Source of the DNA: Coffea arabica
Lineage: Eukaryota; Streptophyta; Magnoliopsida; Gentianales; Rubiaceae
NCBI RefSeq assembly: GCF_036785885.1
Contig: NC_092310.1
Span: forward strand, 3,162,001-3,226,000
Length of the DNA stretch: 64,000 bases
Direction: 5' to 3'
A model generated the notes under the pieces. The model saw only the letters and a program-made list of their open reading frames with translations. It did not search any database and was not told the origin of the DNA. The first letter of the stretch is position 1. Every line of letters starts with the position of its first letter. Both the position numbers and the translations under genes were made by a program. This document shows positions 39,301 through 48,739 of this stretch, piece by piece.

Positions 39301-40968
39301 CTCAATGGGGCTGCACTGAACTACTCAACTTATGATAAAGAGTTGTACGCCCTCATTCGAGCACTACAAGTTTGGCAGCACTACTTAAGGCCTAAGGAAT
39401 TCGTGATACACACTGATCATGAGTCCCTTAAATACCTTAAGGCCCAGCACACCTTGAGCAAAAAGCATGCAAGGTGGATTGCATTCGTGGAGTCCTTTCC
39501 GTATGTAATTAAATATAAGGCTGGTAAGTCTAATGTGGTTGCGGATGCACTCTCACGAAGGTACTCTCTACTCACTTCCTTAGATGCTAAGTTGTTAGGG
39601 TTTGAATTGATTAAAGACATCTATGCACAAGATAGTGATTTCGGTGAACTTTACCCTTCTTGCAAACACACTGGGCAAGGTAAGTTCTTCATTTCCGATG
39701 GTTACTTGTTTTATGCCAATCGGCTTTGCATCCCACATGGATCCATCCGCGAACTTTTGGTACGAGAATCCCATTCGGGTGGCCTTATGGGACATTTTGG
39801 GGTTGATAAGACTCTTGCCATGCTGTAGGAGCACTTCTATTGGCCGCACATGAGGAGAGATGTTGCACGGGTGGTAGAGCGATGCTTAGCTTGTAAGAAA
39901 GCTAAATCCAAGATACACCCGTATGGCCTTTACACCCCGTTACCTATTTCTAGTGCACCGTGGGTTGACATTTCTATGGATTTTATACTTGGTTTGCCTA
40001 GATCCAAGTATGGCCATGACTCCATTTATGTGGTTGTTGATAGATTCTCTAAAATGGCACACTTCATTGCTTGTCATAAAACGGATGATGCATCTCATAT
40101 TGCTAACTTGTTCTTTAAAGAGATTGTGCGATTGCATGGCATTCCTAGGACCATTGTATCTGATAGAGATGTTAAATTCCTGAGCTATTTTTGGAAGACA
40201 CTCTGGTCTAAGTTAGGCACCAAACTGCTATTCTCTACTGCGAGCCACCCCCAAACTGATGGTCAAACTGAGGTGGTCAATCGTACCTTAGGTACCTTGT
40301 TGCGTGCCATCATCAAAAAGAACTTAAAATCTTGGGAGGAGTGTTTACCTCATGTTGAGTTTGCTTATAATAGGGCTATCCATTCTACTACTGGTTTCTC
40401 TCCATTTGAATGTGTTTATGGTTTTAATCCGCTAACACCACTTGATCTAGTGCCATTACCTAGTAATGAGCGCGCACATTTGGATGGTAAGAAACGTGCA
40501 GAGTTTGTTAAGCAACTGCATGAGAAAGTCAGGGCTAACATTGAGAGGAGAACTGCTCAATATGTCAAGCAAGCTAACAAAGGTCGTCAAAAGTTGATTT
40601 TTGAGCCTGACGATTGGGTGTGGTTGCACATGCGCAAAGAACGCTTTCCTGTTCAAAGGAGGAACAAATTACAACCACGGGGTGATGGACCTTTTCAAGT
40701 GTTGGAGCGCATCAATGACAACGCCTACAAACTTGACCTTCCTGATGAGTATGGAGTTAGTGCTACATTTAATGTCTCTGACTTAGCTCCGTTTGATACA
40801 GATGATGCGTTTGATTTGAGGGCAAATCCTTCTCAAGAGGAGGGGAATGATAGCATCATGGTACGTGGGCAGGCCAACAATGGCTCGAGTAATCGAGGAG
40901 TTGAGGATCACGTGCACGCCCCAAATGGACCCATTACTAAGGCTCGCGCAAAGAAACTTCGTGAGTAA
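36316..40968 (+). pseudogene. Gypsy gag-pol polyprotein with one internal stop
   Basis: Open from ATG 36316 to a TAG at 39826-39828, then open in the same frame to 40968. Domains by residue: gag (about 80-270), zinc knuckle [14 protein letters not shown] (about 333), protease [11 protein letters not shown] (about 435), RT with YFDDILIYS (about 823), RNase H with DCDASGIG (about 969), then integrase zinc finger and DDE core ([30 protein letters not shown]). The C-terminus ([20 protein letters not shown], then [13 protein letters not shown]) is CRM-like. The stop falls inside the integrase zinc finger, where a Gln codon would fit. The frame runs through the purine tract and ends 121 bp into the 3' LTR. 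Everything else looks intact, in keeping with the low LTR divergence. Confidence 0.92.
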
Positions 40969-41208
40969 CTCAATGTACTTATTCAGGCCATACACAAGTC
41001 CTTTGAAGGATTCATACACTCAAGTGAAGGTGGTCGCGGTCCGATAATGAGCATTGAAGCTACACCTGAGGATTAGGGTTTTGCCAAACCCTAATTTCCG
41101 TTTTAGCATCATAGTTAGTTATTTCCACATTAGTTGATTAGATTGAATAATTGGCTAAGTGCATATTGCACGTAGAATCGCCAAAGGTAGGATTGCTAAT
41201 TTACTCAT
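40848..41208 (+). repeat. Gypsy 3' LTR, truncated (361 of about 850 bp)
   Basis: Collinear with 34175-34535 with two substitutions. It then stops abruptly at TTTACTCAT, where copia gag sequence begins. Confidence 0.92.
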
Positions 41209-41422
41209 CAATTTCATCTGAGTTCTGGTTCGGCTCCTTAATGGTGCCATCAATGAAACCTTGTTTCTTCTTTGCCCTCAACGAAATCCTCATGGCCTCA
41301 GCCCATTCTTCATAGTTTGGTCCTTTGAATTGTGTCTGCGTAATTAAATTGCCTGGATTGTCATTCGCGCTCAATAAGAACGACGAGTTGGTCTTCAAAC
41401 TTGAAGCATTTTGATCTGTCAT
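41201..41422 (-). pseudogene. Copia gag N-terminal fragment
   Basis: Starts at ATG 41422 (MTDQNASSL) and contains FKGPNYEEWAEAMRISLRAK, the usual N-terminal part of copia gag. It is cut after about 70 residues by the gypsy junction. The gag part on the other side of the gypsy element resumes near NDYDPMP; roughly 80 residues expected between them are absent. Confidence 0.85.
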
Positions 41423-41484
41423 CGTCCTAGGATTTATAGTTTAGGGGTTCGGTATTGTTTCAGAGCTAGAAGGCTCTGATACCA

Positions 41485-41707
41485 TGTAAAATCAGAAGAA
41501 TTGGAAAAAGTTTCATGTTTTTCTCATTGCCATCTGCTCTATATATACAAGTACAGTGTGCACCCCAGACTCCCGTGACTTCAGCCCCAATTTACCTAAT
41601 TATGTGCAATTACCAAAACTACCAAATATAGATAGATACTAATAGACACAAGATAGCCGAAACTTCAGCCGAAACTTCAGCCCAGCCACCAAGTATACAC
41701 ACTAATA
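41485..41707 (-). repeat. Copia 5' LTR (223 bp)
   Basis: Matches 30122-30332 except for about five substitutions and a 12-bp tandem duplication (CGAAACTTCAGC repeated). Confidence 0.9.
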
Positions 41708-41712
41708 AAAGC

Positions 41713-42211
41713 TCTCTAAGGAGGTTAAGGATATGATGCAGTGGATGTGACAGCCTAATCTTGTTGTGCCAAATAGTTGATTCTGAAGTCTTTAAAGTTA
41801 AAGAGCTATGAAGGCTATCAAAGGATAGGGACCTAATGCGTCTTGCTCTCGACTAGTTTGGGGTAAACATTTGTCCACGGGTATGCTTTCATTTTTTGGT
41901 TATACTCAGCAAGTAAAAATTGAGTACTGTGGACAGACTGGACAGACTCAATTTGGTAAGGGTAGAACACGCCCTATGGTCAATCTGAGGTCCTGTAGAG
42001 TGGATCCAGAAGAATATGTGTTTTGTCTTAAGATGATCCAGAAGTGGACTGCAATTGTTTTAAACACAATTTACTTTGCGATTCTCACATTGGGGATAGC
42101 TTAAACATCAATTAGTTAACTAGAAAGTTAAACAACTTGAACTGAATACATCAACTAGAATCTGAAATCCATAATGCCAATAGTCTTGGTTGTTACTTCA
42201 AATTCTAAGCA
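41713..42211. other. Intergenic DNA right of the copia element
   Basis: Continues the target sequence interrupted at 30121. The open frame at 41871-42104 shows no recognisable motif. It abuts the 3' end of the REM-type locus. Confidence 0.4.
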
Positions 42212-43307
42212 TTATGTAATTTGTGGGTGAATAATTTGCACTTCTATGTAAAAGTCTCCATCAACTTTTCTCTTAAACTCACAAATGCAAGTGTCTTCAT
42301 ATCCAACAATGTTGATCCTGCAGAGGCTTGCCCATCCTTCATAGTACCAAAGTCTGCCTTCCTTCCAATGATTAAGAGTTGCAGTCCACTCTCGGCCTTG
42401 TTGGTCAACAAGGATAATCTCTTGTGGCAGTGTAAGATTGTGATCTCTCACAACATCAATCGGAACATACTGCATTGACTATCATCAGCAAAATTTTGTT
42501 CTAATCGATAAGCAATACTAGGAATTCCTGTGATGTGTTTGTAATGAAATAGGTGAAATATTAAAGGGAATAGATGAATACTAACATACCAGTTCATCTA
42601 TTCTCTTTGCCTTTAATTTTGTAACAAAATAAGGATTTTTTGGCTGGGGAATGCGTCTAGACTTGAAAAGATCATGGCCATAATGGTCAACATTCCTTGT
42701 GGTACGACGTTTACCTTTAGCAGCTTTAGCTTCTGCACGATTAACCAAAATCAGAGGTCCAGCAAATGTGATGAAGTAAACAGGTTAATTCTATGAAAAA
42801 TCATGCTTAAGAATAATGCAAATTTCACAATCTTGTACAATTAAAGCAATCTCTTGATGACAGTCCTGGTTTAAATAATTGATTGAGTTGTGAAACTGAC
42901 GTTATTTAGTGCTTATTGTATAATCATAGAAGGATCAAGGATAGATCAAAGCCTTAGAAACTTACTATGATCGCCACCTTTGAACATTTTCAAGTCTTTG
43001 CAGGAATGCTTTGAGGCTATAGTGTCAACTGGTTTGTCTATTTTAGCTATTTCCCCTTCCCCTTTTTCTTCTTCTTTTGCGGTACTATTGTTTTCCTCTT
43101 CCATTATGCAATCAAAATCCGTGACCATTTCAGTTGCATCAGTGTAATTCTCTACCACTTCTTTCTCTTCTTTTTGAAGCTCATTAGCTCGATTCTCTTT
43201 CTTCCCTTCCTTTGTTTCAATCTCATTATCTTCCTCCTTTTCCTCTATCTCTACTGCTTTCCTTTCCTCTTCTTCTTTTTCAGCATACCTTCTGCTATGA
43301 TTTTTGT

Positions 43308-43561
43308 TGTAGATATGTGATCTGATATTGTAGAAATCATAGATATATGATTTAATTTGATATTGTAAATATTAGGAAAGATTAGATCTTATTTGCTTTG
43401 ATTATAGTATCAGATATTAGAAGATTTGATTAGATTATAGATTGATTTAGATTAGCGTGATTTTAGAATCTAAATCAACTTACACTTGTGTATATATTTG
43501 TGCATTATATAGTCTAAAAGAATAATGAAAAAGGGTGTTTTCTCTCCCTTCTTAGTTTACA
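43308..43561 (+). repeat. 5' LTR of the second copia element
   Basis: TGTAGATATG to TAGTTTACA, 254 bp, about 93 percent identical to 48486-48739. Confidence 0.88.
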
Positions 43562-43650
43562 TGGTATCAGAACTTTAGGCTTTGTTATTAGTTTGTCTTT
43601 TGACGTAACCCTATTGAGTCACTTTTAGTTCTTTCTTGTGTGAATTATAA

Positions 43651-46600
43651 TGGCGGATATCATAGGTAGTGGTAGAGAGATGAAAACAGTAATTTCTGAT
43701 GTTATTCTTACAATATCAAAAGTTATTGAACACAAACTAAGTGGAATTTTTTTTTGAATTGGAGTAAATTATTCGGATATATCTGCGCAACATCGATAGA
43801 GATGATTATTTCACTGATGACCCATCTGTTAATGGGGAAGAAAAGAAGGTTTGGTTAAAAGAAGATGTAAAACTATTTTTGTAGATCCGAAACTCTATTG
43901 ATAATGAGATAGCCAGTCTGGTTAATCATTGTGAGTTTATTAAAGATCTTATAGATTATTTGGCTTTCTTGTATTCTGATAAGGGTAATTTAAATCATAT
44001 ATATGACGTTTGTAAGGAATTTTACCGTCCAAAAAACTAGCAGAGATCCCTTACAGAATATTTTATGGATTTTAAATATGTATATGAGGAATTAAATTCT
44101 TCCCTTCCTTTTGGTACTGATGTAAAAACTCAACAGTTTCAACAGAAACAAATGGCTGTAATGAGTTTTCTTGCAAGATTACCAATTGAGTTTGATGCTA
44201 CTCGAATATAAATTTTCTCTAACCCAGAGATTGTTTCCCTCCATGACACTTTCACACGAGTGTTAAGAACCAAAGAATATTTATCTACTTCTAATATTAC
44301 TAGTGCTCTTGTGAGTCGAAGTAGAGTTGGTCGAAGAAATAATAGTAGAAACAGTAGTAAAAATGGGACTACTAGTCATGAAAAATACAACTCAAATCAA
44401 CGAGTCTGTTATCACTGTAAGAAATCGACCATACCATACGTACATGTTGGGACCTTTGATGAGGAAGGTGCCATCCAAGTGGAGCAAGTGAAGGTGCCAT
44501 TGGGGCCTATGACACGAACTCGCGCGAAAAGATTAAACGAGACACTATAAACATTGGTTCGTGCGGCCTGAGAGTCGAGTGGAGAGCCAAAGGTCATCGA
44601 GAGCCTCAACGAGGTTAGACTTGTTGTCCTAGTTTTGGCCATCACTGAAGATGAAAAGTCCATAAAACATTATTAGTTTAGTATAGTGTAATAAAGAGAT
44701 CCAACTAACTTGTGGTCTGGACTTTCGTCGTTGTTAGTCCTTGAGTCAATGGGTTAGGCCATGTGGGCCACGTAGTTAGTCCCTATGCTGAGCTGTACGG
44801 GGGCCACGTAGTTATTTCTTCAGTTTTATTAGGTCTTAGTCTCGGCTATAAATAGCCTCAAATCGGATGTTACATTCACTTTTGGATGATTAATAAAAAT
44901 TACATTGAGAGTTCTCTCAAAAGCTTTTTTGAAGCATCCATTGAATATCTTAGATTCATTCTTAGGTATTCAATCAACTTATCAATCTAAGACCGTGCTA
45001 GATTATGGCGTCCTCTACCAAGTACCGAGGTTCGTTGACCACGTGATTAACGAGTTTAGGTTATCCGCTGCGTTCGTCGTCCCCAACGTGGTTCATACCT
45101 TCTAGATCATTCCTGTCTGTATGGGTTGCATCACACGGTTGGTGCCGTTCGTATTAACCTTCATGGTAGACCTCAACAGCATCCCTCATTTGCAAATTTT
45201 GCAACCCAGGAGAACAATTATGTGCTTTTTGACAAATCCATACTCATCTCTGCTGATGAATTTGCCCGCTTTATTGGATTTCAGTTCTCACAAAAATCTG
45301 TTTACCCATCTTCTAGTACCGATCTTCCTTCTATTGATCACTCAGGTAAATCTACTACATATCTTGTGTCATCTTCTAACAAATGGGTCATCAATTCTGG
45401 TACAACAGATCATATGACCGGTAATAAAGGTATTCTCTCATCTTTTAATCCTAACAAAAATCATCCGAATGTTACTTTGACTGATGGATCATGTGCTTCA
45501 GTTGTAGATTCTGGTGTAGCAATCCCTATGTCATCTATCCCCTTATCTTCAATTTTATGCTTATCTAATTTTTCTTTTAATCTACTCTCAATCAGTAAAA
45601 TTATAAAAGCAATCAAGTGTTTTGTTTCATTCTTTTCTGAATATTATATTTTTCGGGATCTTATGACGGAAAAAATTATTGATAAAGAATGTGAGTCTGG
45701 CGGTCTTTATACACTTAAAATCCCTTCAATGAAAGTACTGAAACCTGTTGCATGTTTATCCACCTTGAATTCTCTTGAAATTCACTGTCATTTGGGTCAT
45801 CCATTTCTACCCACATTGAAGAAGTTGTTTCCAAATTTTCAGAATTTATTCTATTTAGATTGTGAGTCATGCCAATTTATCAAACATCATCATTTGGCTT
45901 ATTTACCTAGAGTCAATAAACGGGTTGTATCGCCATTTGAATTAGTGTACTCTGATATGTGGGACTTTTGTCCAATAGTATCTAAATCTGATTTTAAATA
46001 TTTTGTCACATTTGTTGATGACTATTCTCGTGTTACTTGGTAATATTTAATGAGAAGTCGTTCAGATTTATTTAGCATATTTTGTTCCTTTTGTACTGAA
46101 ATAAAATCATAATTCAATGTGTATGTCCGCATTTCGAGAAGTGATAATGCAAAAGAGTACTTTTCTAAACCCTTTAATTCATATATGTCAGAAAATGGAA
46201 TCCTTCACTAACTTTTATGTCCTATCACACCACCACAAAATGATGTTACTGAAAGGAAAAATAGGCACTTATTAGAAGTTGTTAGAGCCCTACTATTTCA
46301 CATGAAGCTTCCTAAGTAATTTTGGGCAAATGCTATTTCAATAGCCTGTTTCTTAATTAATCGCATGCCATCTTCTGTGCTTGCTGATGAGATTTCTTAT
46401 TCAATTTTGTTTTTAGCCCAATTTTTATTTTCCATTGAGCCACGTATATTTAGGTGTACTTATTTTATTTGTGATACCTGTCCCCAAGTGTCTAAATTAG
46501 ATTTCAAATCTCTCAAATGTGTGTTTTTGAGTTATTCATGTCTTCAAAAAGGGTATAGATGTTATTCTTCAATTTTTGATCGTTATTTAGTCTCTATTGA

Positions 46601-48470
46601 TTTTATATTTTTTGAAACTCATCCATTTTTTTTAGTCTAATGTCTACGGTAGTAAGAGAGAGGAAGATGATATTCTAGTCTACACTGTTACAATAACTAT
46701 TCCTATAAGACTACCAATCACTCAAGTATATTCTCGTCGTTCTAAACACGTAAACTTACATCCTTCACAATATTCTCCGTCTACAAATTCGAGTCTTGAT
46801 TCACCGTTTCCTCAGTCTCTATATTCTAGTCTTGATTTGCCTATTGCTTTAAAAAAGGTGAAAGACAGTGCACTTACCCAATTTCATCATTTGTTTTATA
46901 TGACCATTTGTCTCCCTCCTTGCACTGTTTTACTGTTTCTTTAGATTCAATATCTTTTTCTCAACACTTATCTGAGACTTTGGAACATCTTGATTGGCGG
47001 GCTGCTATGGAGGAAGAAATGATGGCTTTAGACAATAATGGTAGTTGAGACTTGGTTCATCTATTAACAGGTAAGAAATCTATTGGTTGTAAATGGGTAT
47101 TTGCTATTAAAGTCAATCTTGATGGTTTTGTTGCTCGTCTCAAAACTCATCTTGTTGCAAAAGGGTATGTTCAAACATATGAAGTAGATTACTCAGACAC
47201 GTTTTCTCCCATAGAAAAACTCACATCTGTTCGATTATTTATTTCCCTTGTTGCTACTAATAATTGGCCTTTGTACCAGTTAGATGTTAAGAATGCATTC
47301 TTTCATGGAGATTTGCAAAAAGAGATTTATATGGAGCAACTATCTGAATTTGTTACTCATGGGGAGTTTGGTAAGGTTTGTAAATTTCGAAAGTCATTAT
47401 ATAGCTTAAAACAGAGTCCTCGTGCTTGGTTTGGGAGATTCAATAAGGTGGTTCAAGAATTTGACATGAAAAAGTGTAATTCTGATTATTCTGTCTTTTA
47501 TCAATAATCTGAAATTGGTTTTATCCTACTTGTTGTTTATGTTAATGATATTGTTATTACTGGTAGTAACACTGCAAGTATTGCAACTTTTAAAAATTTT
47601 CTTCAATCGCACTTCTAGAGAAAGGATTTTGGTATGTTGAAATACTTTTTAGGCATTGAGTTACAAGATGTAAACAAAGTATCTTCTTATGCCAACGGAA
47701 GTATGTTCTTGATCTTTTGAAAGCAACAGAAAAGTTAGGTGTTAAGTCATGTAGAGCACCAATAATCCCTAACATGCAACTTACAGCAGATGATGGAGAG
47801 TTATTTTCATATTAGTAAGGAAGTTGGATTATCTTATTGTGACTCATCCGGACAGTGCATATCTAGTTAGTATTGTGAATCAATTTATGTTCTCACCAAG
47901 AACCACCCATTCGACAGTTTTAGAGCAAAATTTTGTGTTACCTTAACGGAGTTCCAAGGCGTGGTATACTATATGATAATCATGGCCATTCTCATGTTGA
48001 ATGCTTCTTAGATGGAGATTGGGCAGTTTCTAAAATTGATTGAAGATCTACAATTGAATTTTGTGTCTTCATTGGAGGTAATTTGGTATCATAGAAAAGT
48101 AAGAAACAAAATGTAGCATCTCGCTCTAGTGTAGAGTCTGAATATTGGTCTATGGCATAGTCCACTTGTGAACTTATATGGATACATCGATTATTGTGTG
48201 AGATGAGAATCAATAATTCACTTTCAATGAAATTATTGTGTAACAATCACGCTGCCTTTCATATAGTATCAAATCCAGTTTTTCATGAGAGAACAAAACA
48301 TATCGAAATTGATTGCCACTTTGTTCGTGAAAAAATTTAGCAAAACCTGATATCAACCAGTCATGTGAGAACTGAAGAGTAGTTAGTTGATATTTTCACT
48401 AAATCTCTAAGTGGTCTGAGAATTGATTATATTTGTGGCAAGATGGGTATGGTTAACATCTATACTTCAT
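43651..48470 (+). pseudogene. Decayed copia gag-pol of the second element
   Basis: Recognisable pieces in order: gag with a zinc-knuckle start (VCYHCKK, about 44406), protease region (WVINSGTTDHMTGNKG, about 45385), GAG-pre-integrase (CHLGHPF), integrase (TFVDDYSRVTW, SRSDNAKEY, TERKNRHLLE), RT (KWVFAIKVNLDGFVARLKTH, QLDVKNAFFHGDL), the RT active site near 47540 and RNase H near 48120 (SRSSVESEY). Stops occur throughout, for example after RVTW at 46043. The RT active site reads YVNDIV instead of YVDDIV, so polymerase activity would be lost even without the stops. Confidence 0.85.
44445..45107 (+). mobile_element. Probable solo LTR of a CRM-like gypsy element
   Basis: This segment interrupts the copia pol between the zinc knuckle and LYGLHHTVG. 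It begins TGTTGGGACC, codes for a tail ending GPMTRTRAKRLNETL (compare [13 protein letters not shown] at the end of the gypsy polyprotein), has a TATA box CTATAAATAG near 44837 and then an ATTGAGAGTT string. All three occur in the same order in the 34175 LTR. No internal gypsy sequence is present. The right boundary is approximate and I could not find a target duplication. Confidence 0.65.
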
Positions 48471-48485
48471 TTTGAAGAGGAATAT

Positions 48486-48739
48486 TGTAGATATGTGATC
48501 TGATATTGTAAAAATCATACATATATGATTTGATTTGATATTGTAGATATTAGAAAAGATTTGATTTGATTTGTTTTGATTATAGTATCAGATATTAGAA
48601 GATTTGATTAGATTATAAGTTGATTTAGATTAGCATGATTTTAGGATCTAAATCAACTTATACTTGTGTATATATTTGTGCATTATGTAGTCTAAAAGAA
48701 TAATGAAAAAGAGTGTTTTCTCTTCCTTCTTAGTTTACA
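48486..48739 (+). repeat. 3' LTR of the second copia element
   Basis: Pairs with 43308-43561. Confidence 0.88.

Larger units (their letters stand above)
34175..41208 (+). mobile_element. Nested Ty3/gypsy (CRM-like) retrotransposon with a truncated 3' LTR
   Basis: The 5' LTR is 34175-35024 and the truncated 3' LTR is 40848-41208. A primer-binding-like site TGGCATCAGAGC is at 35027-35038. A purine tract AAGAGGAGGGGAA is at 40835-40847. The two LTR copies differ at only 2 of 361 comparable positions, so the element is younger than its copia host. It is inserted in copia gag. The last roughly 490 bp of the 3' LTR are missing, and copia sequence starts at once. Confidence 0.92.
30122..41707 (-). 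mobile_element. Ty1/copia LTR retrotransposon carrying a nested Ty3/gypsy element
   Basis: The element is bounded by LTRs at 30122-30332 (3') and 41485-41707 (5') and by 5-bp target duplications AAAGC at 30117-30121 and 41708-41712. On the minus strand the 5' LTR is followed by the primer-binding site TGGTATCAGAGCC (41472-41484), and a purine tract GAGGGGGG abuts the 3' LTR (30333-30340). Domain order gag, protease, integrase, RT, RNase H is that of Ty1/copia. The two LTRs differ by about 5 substitutions in 211 bp plus one 12-bp indel, so the insertion is fairly recent. The gypsy element at 34175-41208 splits gag. Confidence 0.93.
43308..48739 (+). mobile_element. Older decayed Ty1/copia element inside the REM locus
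   Basis: LTRs are 43308-43561 and 48486-48739, both 254 bp, differing at about 17 positions. A primer-binding site TGGTATCAGAACTT follows the 5' LTR (43562-43575) and a purine-rich GAAGAGGAATAT precedes the 3' LTR. The interior retains gag, protease, integrase, RT and RNase H in copia order, with many stops. I see no matching 5-bp target duplication: TTTGT on the left and GTTCT on the right. Confidence 0.88.
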
